A DNA stretch of 64,000 bases, from positions 1 to 64,000 of the forward strand of contig JAYZEN010000001.1 of the NCBI GenBank assembly GCA_036337295.1, in the 5' to 3' direction. The notes below the pieces were generated by a model. The model did not search any database, was not told where the DNA came from, and was given only the letters and a program-made list of their open reading frames with translations. Of the stretch, positions 34,898 through 42,882 are shown piece by piece. The DNA comes from Ketobacter sp036337295. Lineage in GTDB: Bacteria; Pseudomonadota; Gammaproteobacteria; Pseudomonadales; Ketobacteraceae. The position numbers were made by a program, and so were the translations under genes. The first letter of the stretch is position 1. Each line of letters begins with the position of its first letter.

Positions 34898-37264
34898 TTA
34901 CAGGTTAGCCTCTTTGACCTTGCGCAGGTTGCCGATCACGTTCTGCAACGCGCGATCAAACAACTGGGAGTCTTCCAGGATCAGCACCTCACCCTTTTTC
35001 AGGGCGTGGGCCAGACCCAAGGTGGTCTTCTCATCGATTTTCACCCCGGTACGGTTCACGAAAATCATCTTGTCGGCAGACTTGATGTGGGCCGCCAGCT
35101 TGGAGCGGGTTTTATTGCCTTCTGCATTGCGAAACTCCAGCCAGGCGCCCACGTTGAGCTTCTTGGCCTGCTGCAGATAAGGATCGCTGTCCGGCAACGC
35201 CTCCAACTGGGCGTCCGGTGTGGCGGTGGCGGTGCGGGTGATGTCCAGAGCCGATACTTTGCCCCGTTCCGGCAATACCGGGGTCGCCCCCATGCGTTCC
35301 ATATCTTCGGTGACCGCCGCCACCAGATCCTTGGCCGGGTCCTTACGATCATCCAGGTGCTCAGGGGTCTCCCCGCGCAACACCTGCATCTGCAATTGTT
35401 CCAGCTCGGTCAGCATCTCGCCCATCTCAAACGGATTGAACGACACGCTATTCAAACCCTGACGCAGGTTCTTTAGCAAGATCGGCACGATATTGAATAG
35501 TTTCTTGCGGGCGGTATCGTCTTCGGTGGGGGCCACACTCAACAGCAGGTGATCGATGGTTTTCACCGCACCCAGCCAGTTGTTGCTTTCCGGGCCGTAT
35601 TTCAGGAACACCAGCTTCAGCACCGACATCCAACCATCCGTCAGCAAGCGCACCACCACTTCCGGTACGGTTTTGCCATCCAGGCGTTTGCGCACGGTTT
35701 CCAGTGCCGTCTTCTCCGCCAGTTGCGCCTTGGCCTTGCCTTCCTCGGCGGCCTTGGTGCGCTGCTCGATCATTTGTGAACGACGCACTTCCGTTTGCAT
35801 GAACTGGCTGAAATCGTGCAACAGCTCGTCAAACAGGGCCGCATCTTTCTCATATTCACTGAGAATGCGTTGCGCCGTGGACTGGATTTTCTTGAACACC
35901 ATGTCCTTCTGCAGGTGATCAGCATCTTCGTTCAGGCCGATGCCGGCCCGGGCCAGCTCGTTCAATAATTTTCGCGCCGGATGACCGCCCCGGCTAAAGA
36001 AACCGTAATCCTGAATGGCCAGTTTCAGATAGGGAATCTGCAAGCGACCGATCAGGGCTTTCACGGGCACCGGCAGGTTGTCATCATCCAAAATAAAGTC
36101 GAACAGCATGGACACCAGATTGATGACATCGGAATCCGTCTGCCCCACTTTTTCCGGGCCCTGCTTGGATTCCCGCTGACGCAGAATATTGGACACCACA
36201 CCGCGCACATTGACCTTGGGCAGACTGATTTTGCCGTTGATCACGTCCTCACCCTGGGGCTGTACCTGCTGCACCCGGGACAACACCTCAAACAATTCTG
36301 CGTTGCTCATCTCACGGGCATCGGCCGCGGACGAACCAATGGGGCCCGACACCATATTGGTGACCATAGGTACGTTTCTCACCGATGCGAGCAAGGTCTG
36401 CAACTGAGTGAAGAATTCGTTGGCTGCCTGTTTGGCTGCACTTTCCTGAGGTCCAGACTGAGGCCCGGCCTGGGACTCTGCACTTTTCGGTTCCTGGGCA
36501 CGTCGCCGCACGGATGCCAGCGACGGTGTGCCTTTCAGGTCCGGCAATACGCCTGCTTCCGCCAATACTGCATTGGCGGTATCCAGCACCACGTCGTAAT
36601 CCGATACCACGAACTTGTCGAACAGCTTGTACAGCACCAGGCGCTTCTTGATGTCGCACTGCACCACCTGGGTGGCACTGTTGAACGCCTCACAAATCTG
36701 TTGCGGGTGGAACGGGTTGTTCTTTTCATTCACCTTGACATGGGAATGCAACAACAAGGCTTCCATCCGGGTATTCAACTGATAGATCTTATCGGCAAAT
36801 TTGTTCTTGGCTTTGGACACCATCGCATCCAGAGCCACATTCATTTCCAGATCGTCATCCGCCACCAGCGACAGGCCTTCGAGGGCGGAAATCGCCTCCA
36901 AAGAGACGCCTTCTTCAGTGGAATGAGGTAATTTCTTAAACAGCACATTGAGCTTCTGATAGAAGTTGCGCTCGATTTCCTTTCGATTCAGGCGCAGCTG
37001 GCGCATGGTCTCGATGTATGAATCTTTCTCCCGGTCGCTGCCGGCTTTCTCCGCATACTCAAAAAAGACATCGTCGGCCTTGTCAAACACATCCGCCAAT
37101 AACTGATGCAGCTCTTCCAGTGCCGAGCGGCGCGCTTTCATCAGCACGCTGGGCAATCCGGCATTGGGTTGGGCCTTATCGTTTTGCATGGTGTTTGTTG
37201 AACCATTGGGGGAAGCCGACATCCCATTGCTGGTGACACACCGAAGTTCTGGCTTCTGATTCAT
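34898..37264 (-). CDS. DUF1631 family protein
   Basis: The 788-residue protein is rich in charged residues and long helices, with the family segments LEELHQLLADVFDKADDVFFEYAEKA near residue 50, SLVADDDLEMNVALDAMVSKAK near residue 130 and GRLQIPYLKLAIQDYGFFSRGGHPARKLLNELARAG near residue 395. The last 80 residues (VGAWLEFRNAEGNKTRSKLAAHIKSADKMIFVNRTGVK) resemble a PilZ-like beta-barrel. The family has no known function and has often been mislabelled as thymidine phosphorylase. It is monocistronic, with a 346-bp divergent region shared with the symporter gene containing a TGACAA-N3-TTGTCA palindrome. Confidence 0.88.
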   Translation of the reverse strand: MNQKPELRCVTSNGMSASPNGSTNTMQNDKAQPNAGLPSVLMKARRSALEELHQLLADVFDKADDVFFEYAEKAGSDREKDSYIETMRQLRLNRKEIERNFYQKLNVLFKKLPHSTEEGVSLEAISALEGLSLVADDDLEMNVALDAMVSKAKNKFADKIYQLNTRMEALLLHSHVKVNEKNNPFHPQQICEAFNSATQVVQCDIKKRLVLYKLFDKFVVSDYDVVLDTANAVLAEAGVLPDLKGTPSLASVRRRAQEPKSAESQAGPQSGPQESAAKQAANEFFTQLQTLLASVRNVPMVTNMVSGPIGSSAADAREMSNAELFEVLSRVQQVQPQGEDVINGKISLPKVNVRGVVSNILRQRESKQGPEKVGQTDSDVINLVSMLFDFILDDDNLPVPVKALIGRLQIPYLKLAIQDYGFFSRGGHPARKLLNELARAGIGLNEDADHLQKDMVFKKIQSTAQRILSEYEKDAALFDELLHDFSQFMQTEVRRSQMIEQRTKAAEEGKAKAQLAEKTALETVRKRLDGKTVPEVVVRLLTDGWMSVLKLVFLKYGPESNNWLGAVKTIDHLLLSVAPTEDDTARKKLFNIVPILLKNLRQGLNSVSFNPFEMGEMLTELEQLQMQVLRGETPEHLDDRKDPAKDLVAAVTEDMERMGATPVLPERGKVSALDITRTATATPDAQLEALPDSDPYLQQAKKLNVGAWLEFRNAEGNKTRSKLAAHIKSADKMIFVNRTGVKIDEKTTLGLAHALKKGEVLILEDSQLFDRALQNVIGNLRKVKEANL

Positions 37265-37361
37265 GGCTGTTAGCCTCGTCTACGCGAACATACATCTTTT
37301 TACACAAAGTCCACTCAACAACCGTTTTCTGCGAGCGTGAATCTGTCTCTTCCGTGCTGAC

Positions 37362-37376
37362 TGACAATCTTTGTCA
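37362..37376. promoter_or_regulatory. Palindrome TGACAA-N3-TTGTCA, copy 1
   Basis: The 15-bp perfect palindrome with TCT in the centre lies 98 bp upstream of the DUF1631 start, in the 346-bp divergent region 37265-37610. The same palindrome with another centre occurs at 41029-41043. This looks like a binding site of a dimeric regulator that I cannot name. The rest of this intergenic region is AT-rich, with tandem small palindromes (CCCATTTGGG at about 37446-37455). Confidence 0.5.
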
Positions 37377-37610
37377 TCTTTTGCAAGAACGCAGCACGTC
37401 ACTAGGAGTATAGGAGTGATTTTATGGTGCACCGATCAGATGTGACCCATTTGGGACCCAGATCACAAAGAAAACCGTCTATTTTTTACCCTATTTTTGC
37501 CGGTTTTTTGACAACAAAACTGACCAACCAGTAACCCGTTGATATTCGTAAAAATTGTAACTTTCGCGTAAAATTGCCCCACACAAACTAATCAGTTTCA
37601 GGTGGGCGGG

Positions 37611-38948
37611 ATGCAAAACCTAACCGAATTTCTCTCTTGGCTAAGCGGAAACATCCTCTGGGGCGCCCCCATGCTCATCGCGCTGTCCCTCACCGGCATC
37701 GTACTCACCCTGGGCCTGCGGCTGGCCACTCTGCGCAAAATCCCCTACGCCTTCGGGCTGCTGATGAAGGGCCGCAAGTCTGCTGCATCCGGCGACATCC
37801 CCCCCTTCAGCGCACTGATGACCGCCATGTCCGCCACCGTGGGCACCGGCAACATCGCCGGGGTGGCCACCGCCATCGCCATGGGCGGGCCCGGCGCGAT
37901 ATTCTGGATGTGGTGCATTGCCCTGATCGGCATGGCCACCAAATACAGCGAAGCGGTGTTGGCGGTGCGCTTTCGGGAGCAGGACGACCGCGGCAATTTT
38001 GTGGGCGGCCCCATGTACTACATCAAGAACGGCATGGGCAAGAACTGGGCCTGGCTGGGGACCCTGTTTGCGCTGTTCGGATTACTGGCCGGATTCGGCA
38101 TTGGCAATACGGTGCAGTCCAATTCGGTAGCGGATGCGCTGGACGCCACCTATGACGTACCCCAGGGTGTGACCGGCGCCATCCTCGCCATCATCGCCGG
38201 GCTGGTGTTGCTGGGCGGCATCAAACGCATCGGCCAGGTGGCCTCCAAACTGGTGCCCACCATGGCCATCCTGTACGTGGCCACCGGCCTTGTGTTCATT
38301 CTCATCAACCTTCAGCAGGTGCCTGCCGCGGTCAGCCTTATTGTGGACAGTGCCTTCAACGGCCATTCTGCCGTGGGCGGTTTTGCCGGTGCGGGCATCA
38401 TGGCGGCAATCCGCTTCGGGGTGGCCCGGGGTGTGTTCTCGAACGAGGCCGGGTTGGGCAGCGCCCCCATCGCCCACGCGGCAGCGCAAACCAACAACCC
38501 GGTACAGCAGGGCTTTATCGCCATGCTGGGCACCTTCATCGACACCCTCATCATCTGCTCCATTACCGGCCTGGTGATCGTCATGAGCGGCGCCTGGACC
38601 AGTGGCGCCAGCGGTGCTGAACTCACCCAACAGGCCTTCGATATCCTGGGTTACAATTACGGCGCCCACGTGGTGGCACTGGGCCTGGCCCTGTTCGCCT
38701 TCACCACCATTCTGGGCTGGAGTTACTACAGCGAGCGTTGTGCGGAGTACCTGTTCGGCACCCGCGTCATCATGCCCTTCCGCCTGCTCTGGATACTGGC
38801 CATTCCTGCCGGCGCGCTGCTGTCGCTGGATTTTGTCTGGCTGCTGGCGGATGTGCTGAACGCCATGATGGCCATTCCCAACCTGATCGCCCTGCTGGTG
38901 TTGTGCCCGCTGGTGTTCAAACTGACCAAAGAATATTTCGATAAGTAG
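37611..38948 (+). CDS. Sodium:alanine (glycine) symporter, AGCS family
   Basis: This inner-membrane transporter of 445 residues imports alanine or glycine with sodium. It has the AGCS signature segments FSALMTAMSATVGTGNIAGVA and AMGGPGAIFWMWCIALIGMATKYSE near residues 65-110, FVGGPMYYIKNGMG near 130, and GVFSNEAGLGSAPIAHAAAQT near 280, plus about ten hydrophobic helices. The ATG at 37611 is chosen over the in-frame GTG at 37602 because AGGTGGG directly precedes it. nadC follows after 6 bp, suggesting one transcript. Confidence 0.95.
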   Translation: MQNLTEFLSWLSGNILWGAPMLIALSLTGIVLTLGLRLATLRKIPYAFGLLMKGRKSAASGDIPPFSALMTAMSATVGTGNIAGVATAIAMGGPGAIFWMWCIALIGMATKYSEAVLAVRFREQDDRGNFVGGPMYYIKNGMGKNWAWLGTLFALFGLLAGFGIGNTVQSNSVADALDATYDVPQGVTGAILAIIAGLVLLGGIKRIGQVASKLVPTMAILYVATGLVFILINLQQVPAAVSLIVDSAFNGHSAVGGFAGAGIMAAIRFGVARGVFSNEAGLGSAPIAHAAAQTNNPVQQGFIAMLGTFIDTLIICSITGLVIVMSGAWTSGASGAELTQQAFDILGYNYGAHVVALGLALFAFTTILGWSYYSERCAEYLFGTRVIMPFRLLWILAIPAGALLSLDFVWLLADVLNAMMAIPNLIALLVLCPLVFKLTKEYFDK

Positions 38949-38954
38949 ACCCGT

Positions 38955-39791
38955 ATGACAACTGATTACCGCTTGCTAGACCTGACCCGCACCGTGACCT
39001 TCGCCATTGAGGAAGACGTTCGCGACGGCGACATCACCGCCGCCTTGATCCCGACCACCGAGCAGGCCACGGCCCGCGTCATCACCCGGGAAGATGCAGT
39101 ACTGTGCGGCGTGGACTGGGTCAACGAAGTGTTCCGGCAGATTGACCCCAACGTTCAGGTCAAATGGCAGGCTCAAGACGGGGATCGGGTGACGCCCAAT
39201 CAGGTGCTGTTTGAGCTGGCAGGCAACGCCCGCAGCCTGCTCACCGGCGAGCGTTGCGCACTGAATTTTCTGCAGACGTTGTCAGGCACAGCCACGGTAT
39301 GTCGCCGCTATGCCGATCTGGTGGAAGGCACCGGGGTAAAACTACTGGACACCCGCAAAACCATTCCCGGTTTGCGCACCGCCCAGAAATACGCGGTTAC
39401 CTGCGGTGGCTGCTTCAACCATCGAGTTGGGCTGTATGACGCTTACCTGATTAAAGAAAATCATATTGCCGCATGCGGTGGTATCGCCGACGCAGTCAGC
39501 ACCGCCCGGAAGCAAGCACCCGGCAAACCCGCAGAAGTGGAGGTGGAGAATTTCGTTGAGTTACAACAGGCCCTGAGTGCCGGTGCCGACATCATCATGC
39601 TGGACGATTTCAGTATCGACGATATGGCGAAAGCGGTGCAGCTGGTCAATGGGAAGGCCAAGCTGGAGGCCTCCGGCGGGGTCACGGATGAGACGCTACG
39701 GGCGATTGCGGAAACCGGGGTGGATTATATTTCCATTGGCGGTTTGACCAAGCATTGCCAGGCCGTGGATTTGTCGATGCGGATTGGGTAG
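38955..39791 (+). CDS. nadC: Nicotinate-nucleotide pyrophosphorylase (quinolinate phosphoribosyltransferase)
   Basis: NadC forms nicotinate mononucleotide from quinolinate in NAD synthesis. The 278-residue protein has the family motifs EEDVRDGDITAALIP near residue 18, ERCALNFLQTLSGTAT near residue 99, LDTRKTIPGLRTAQKYAV near residue 135, GGCFNHRVGLYDAYLIKENHI near residue 155, and ASGGVTDETLRAIAETGVDYISIG near 240. Length is normal. The stop converges with the second pilin gene across 9 bp. Confidence 0.98.
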   Translation: MTTDYRLLDLTRTVTFAIEEDVRDGDITAALIPTTEQATARVITREDAVLCGVDWVNEVFRQIDPNVQVKWQAQDGDRVTPNQVLFELAGNARSLLTGERCALNFLQTLSGTATVCRRYADLVEGTGVKLLDTRKTIPGLRTAQKYAVTCGGCFNHRVGLYDAYLIKENHIAACGGIADAVSTARKQAPGKPAEVEVENFVELQQALSAGADIIMLDDFSIDDMAKAVQLVNGKAKLEASGGVTDETLRAIAETGVDYISIGGLTKHCQAVDLSMRIG

Positions 39792-39800
39792 TCCAGCCGC

Positions 39801-40277
39801 TTATTGGCAGCCCGCTGGGCGCACGTTTATGGGAGCGTTGGTTGTGCAGCTCCAGTTCCCGTTTGCATCGCGTAACCAAGTCAGCGTGGTTGTGCCACCA
39901 GCCAAGCCTGCTGCAACATTGTTACCGAAGGTGGACACAATCGTAACATCGCCGGTAAGCGGGATGGTAATGAGCGGCACACCGGTACCCGTAGGCAACG
40001 CAATGCCTAATTGAGAGGCTCCATCCATTAAATTCGAGCCAGACATTCCGGGATCACATTCTGTTGCACCTGCTCCCACTACCACCTTGCCTTCCGCGAT
40101 GCAGTGCTCAATAGCGGATTTCAAGGCCCCGCTTTCACTCATCACTCTACTGACTTGGCTGCGCATCACGTAATTTTGGTATTGAGGAATCGCCACAGCG
40201 GCCAAGACTCCAATGATGGCAACCACGATCATCAATTCAATCAAGGTAAAGCCGCCGATTCGTCGTTCTTTTTCCAT
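39801..40277 (-). CDS. Type IV pilin (second of a tandem pair)
   Basis: The 158-residue prepilin has a short positively charged leader ending in GG before FTLIELMIVVAIIGVLAAVA, with Glu5 of the mature protein present. The rest is a pilin head with a C-terminal disulphide pair (SWSCTTNAPINVRPAGCQ) and an extra pair near residues 60 and 78. The start at 40277 (MEKERRIGGF) is preferred to the 27-codon longer frame because it gives a normal leader. It is about 45% identical by eye over the first 60 residues to the preceding pilin, so a duplication is likely. An upstream terminator lies between the two genes, so expression is probably lower. Confidence 0.93.
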   Translation of the reverse strand: MEKERRIGGFTLIELMIVVAIIGVLAAVAIPQYQNYVMRSQVSRVMSESGALKSAIEHCIAEGKVVVGAGATECDPGMSGSNLMDGASQLGIALPTGTGVPLITIPLTGDVTIVSTFGNNVAAGLAGGTTTLTWLRDANGNWSCTTNAPINVRPAGCQ

Positions 40278-40323
40278 ATCCGTTATCCCATAAACCCCAA
40301 AAGAAAACCTTCGAAAATCCCAC

Positions 40324-40347
40324 AAAAAAAGGGGAGCAAAGCTCCCC
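40324..40347 (-). terminator. Terminator between the two pilin genes
   Basis: GGGGAGC (40331-40337) and GCTCCCC (40341-40347) form a hairpin followed on the minus strand by seven T residues (A-run 40324-40330). Another perfect dyad, AGCAGGCT-A-AGCCTGCT, lies at 40358-40374. Position and strength suggest that it caps the first pilin transcript. Confidence 0.88.
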
Positions 40348-40380
40348 CTTTTAACCAAGCAGGCTAAGCCTGCTCAAGTA

Positions 40381-40821
40381 TTATTGACAACCAGTTGGGT
40401 TGTACTTGTCATCTGCAGTAGAAGCACAAGACCAAGAACCATTGACATCACGAGTCCAAGTAACAGTCTGGCCTGTCAACGCAGCCGCAGCATTACCACC
40501 GAACTCAGCAGAGATTGTTTGGGTAGTAGTCAAAGTGTCACCAGTCACCGGTGCAGTTGGTAAACCAGTGTTCATAATATTGGAATTGGTGGCACCGATA
40601 TCGCATTGGCCAGCAGCAGTACCAACGACCAAACGACCATCGTTGATACAAGCTTCAACTGCAGTCTTGATCGCACCGGTTTCCTGCATTACACGAGTAA
40701 CCTGAGAACGAGCGATATAGTTCTGATACTGAGGAATCGCCACGGCGGCCAGAATACCGATGATGGCAACCACGATCATCAATTCAATAAGAGTAAAACC
40801 CTGTTGCATTTGCTTCTTCAT
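40381..40821 (-). CDS. pilA: Major type IV pilin PilA
   Basis: The 146-residue prepilin begins MKKQMQQG and is cleaved by the prepilin peptidase before FTLIELMIVVAIIGILAAVA; Glu5 of the mature protein is present. The C-terminal head has the disulphide pair SWSCASTADDKYNPTGCQ. The ATG at 40821 is preferred to the longer frame because it gives the normal 8-residue leader. A sigma-54 promoter lies about 90 bp upstream, in agreement with the PilSR/RpoN control known for pilA in pseudomonads. The gene diverges from pilBCD, whose products polymerise it. Confidence 0.96.
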   Translation of the reverse strand: MKKQMQQGFTLIELMIVVAIIGILAAVAIPQYQNYIARSQVTRVMQETGAIKTAVEACINDGRLVVGTAAGQCDIGATNSNIMNTGLPTAPVTGDTLTTTQTISAEFGGNAAAALTGQTVTWTRDVNGSWSCASTADDKYNPTGCQ

Positions 40822-40905
40822 ACAATGTTTCTCCAAGCGTTTAGTAAAGTACAACGTTCTTCGCAATTGACATCGGCACTATGCCAACCAACTAATTCTA
40901 AGAAA

Positions 40906-40921
40906 AGCACAGCTCGTGCCA
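40906..40921 (-). promoter_or_regulatory. Sigma-54 (RpoN) promoter of pilA
   Basis: The minus-strand sequence TGGCACGAGCTGTGCT matches the sigma-54 consensus TGGCACG-N4-TTGCW except for one base, with GG and GC ten bases apart as required. The -12 GC is about 87 bp from the pilA start. Confidence 0.8.
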
Positions 40922-41026
40922 GATTCAAGAAATTAATCTTACCCTACAAAATTCAACACATTAGCTGTTCACAAAACATACAAACCAAAAAAAGCGACGG
41001 GTTCCAGCAGACACTCCCCGCCACAA

Positions 41027-41045
41027 GGTGACAATAATTGTCACC
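41027..41045. promoter_or_regulatory. Perfect palindrome upstream of pilA/pilB, TGACAA-N3-TTGTCA copy 2
   Basis: GGTGACAAT-A-ATTGTCACC is a perfect 19-bp palindrome; its inner 15 bases are TGACAA-TAA-TTGTCA, the same arms as at 37362-37376. It lies in the divergent region between pilA and pilB, about 105 bp upstream of the sigma-54 promoter and 138 bp before pilB. Probably an operator; the regulator is unknown. Confidence 0.55.
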
Positions 41046-41108
41046 CGGGGACATATTTTATTTTACCGGGGCTTTGCGTTCTGAGCGTTTGATCTACTAT
41101 TAGAAAAG

Positions 41109-41129
41109 AATCAATATATACAATTGATT
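41109..41129. promoter_or_regulatory. AATCAAT-N7-ATTGATT dyad upstream of pilB
   Basis: Two perfect 7-bp arms are separated by seven A/T-rich bases. The dyad lies 54 bp upstream of the pilB start and may be an operator or an AT-rich promoter element. Confidence 0.4.
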
Positions 41130-41182
41130 AACGCCCAATCTTCAATTGAACCGACAACCAACCCGGCAATCGACTATTAGCT

Positions 41183-42880
41183 ATGAATTTAAGCGGCCTG
41201 GCCAAAAAATTATTACATGAAGGTGCCATTGCGGAAGACGCGATCCGCAACGCATCGGAAACCGCCCAAAAGCAGAAGATCCCCCTGGTCACTTACCTGG
41301 TTCAGAACAACCTGATCCCGGCCCGCACCATCGCCCTGGCGGCCGCGGAAGAATTCGGCACTCCCCTGCTGGAGTTGGATTCCATGTCGGCGGATGCCTT
41401 TCCCAAAGAACTGGTGGCCGAAAAGCTGATCCGCAAGCACCGCGCCCTGCCCCTGTTCAAGCGCGGCACCCGGCTGTATGTGGCGGTTTCCGACCCCACC
41501 AATCTGCAGGCCATGGACGAAATCAAGTTCAATACCGGCCTCAGTACAGAAGCCATCATTGTTGACGAAGACAAGCTGGACGGCGCCATTGACCGCTATC
41601 TGGAAAGCTCCGACTCCGGCTTCAGTGATCTGGGCGATGCGGACCTGGATGACCTGGATATCGAAGCCGGTGGCGACGACGACAAGGGCAACGACGTCAC
41701 CGCGGAAGCGGCCGATGATGCGCCCATCGTACGCTTTGTGAATAAGATTCTGTTGGATGCCATTAAAATGGGGGCTTCGGATATTCACTTTGAGCCCTAT
41801 GAAAAGGCCTATCGTATCCGCCTGCGGGCCGACGGCATTCTGCGGGAAGTGGCCAAACCACCGGTGAACCTGGCAGCCAAACTGGCAGCCCGACTCAAGG
41901 TCATGTCCCAGCTGGATATTTCCGAGCGCCGGGTGCCCCAGGATGGCCGTATCAAACTGAAACTGTCAAAAACCCGGGCCATTGATTTCCGGGTCAACAC
42001 CCTGCCCACCCTGTTCGGCGAGAAAATCGTGCTGCGGATTCTGGACCCGGACAGCGCCAAGCTGGGCATCGACATGCTGGGCTATGAGGAAGACCAGAAA
42101 GCCCTGTATATGAAAGCCCTGGAGCAACCCCAAGGCATGATTCTGGTGACCGGGCCCACCGGTTCCGGTAAAACCGTGTCCCTTTACACCGGTTTGAACA
42201 TTCTCAACACCCCGGAACGCAATATCTCCACGGCGGAAGACCCGGCAGAGATCAACCTGGAAGGGGTCAACCAGGTGAACGTAAACTCCAAAGTGGGGCT
42301 GGATTTCGGCTCTGCCCTGCGCGCCTTCCTGCGTCAGGACCCGGACATCGTCATGGTGGGGGAGATCCGGGATCTGGAAACCGCCGAGATTGCCATCAAG
42401 GCAGCCCAAACCGGGCACCTGGTGCTCTCCACCCTGCACACCAACAGTGCCCCGGAAACCCTGACCCGATTGCGCAATATGGGGGTGCCCGCCTTCAACA
42501 TTGCCACCTCGGTCTCCCTGATCATTGCCCAACGCCTGGCCCGCCGCCTGTGCAAGAACTGCAAAAAACCCATCGACGTGCCCAAAGAGGCGCTTATCGC
42601 AGAAGGTTTTAAGGAAGAGGAAATCGGCACCTTCACGATATATGGCCCCCATGGATGTGATAAATGTGTGAACGGGTACAAAGGTCGGGTGGGTATTTAT
42701 GAGGTGGTTAAGATCACTGACCCCATTTCACGCATTATAATGGAAGAAGGCAATGCGATTCAGATCGCCGACGCCGCCCGCGAGGAAGGCTTCAATGACC
42801 TGCGCGCCAGCGGCCTGAAAAAAGTGAAGGATGGTTTAACCAGCCTCGAAGAAGTTAATCGCGTAACCACAGGACATTAG
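41183..42880 (+). CDS. pilB: Type IV pilus assembly ATPase PilB
   Basis: PilB powers pilus extension. The 565-residue protein has an N-terminal regulatory domain (residues about 1-150), the Walker A motif GPTGSGKT near residue 325, the Asp box around DPAEINLEGVNQVNV, the Walker B DPDIVMVGEIRDLETAEIA near residue 391, the His box LVLSTLHTNSAPETL, and a tetracysteine zinc motif formed by CKNCKKP and CDKC near residues 455-495. An acidic linker (DLDDLDIEAGGDDDKGND) lies near residues 150-170. First gene of pilB-pilC-pilD. Confidence 0.98.
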   Translation: MNLSGLAKKLLHEGAIAEDAIRNASETAQKQKIPLVTYLVQNNLIPARTIALAAAEEFGTPLLELDSMSADAFPKELVAEKLIRKHRALPLFKRGTRLYVAVSDPTNLQAMDEIKFNTGLSTEAIIVDEDKLDGAIDRYLESSDSGFSDLGDADLDDLDIEAGGDDDKGNDVTAEAADDAPIVRFVNKILLDAIKMGASDIHFEPYEKAYRIRLRADGILREVAKPPVNLAAKLAARLKVMSQLDISERRVPQDGRIKLKLSKTRAIDFRVNTLPTLFGEKIVLRILDPDSAKLGIDMLGYEEDQKALYMKALEQPQGMILVTGPTGSGKTVSLYTGLNILNTPERNISTAEDPAEINLEGVNQVNVNSKVGLDFGSALRAFLRQDPDIVMVGEIRDLETAEIAIKAAQTGHLVLSTLHTNSAPETLTRLRNMGVPAFNIATSVSLIIAQRLARRLCKNCKKPIDVPKEALIAEGFKEEEIGTFTIYGPHGCDKCVNGYKGRVGIYEVVKITDPISRIIMEEGNAIQIADAAREEGFNDLRASGLKKVKDGLTSLEEVNRVTTGH

Positions 42881-42882
42881 TA

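Noticed and set aside
40861..40890. Alternative sigma-54 site nearer the pilA start
   Set aside because: TTGGCAT and TTGC are present on the minus strand, but the distance between GG and GC is not 10 bases; the site at 40906-40921 has the right spacing.
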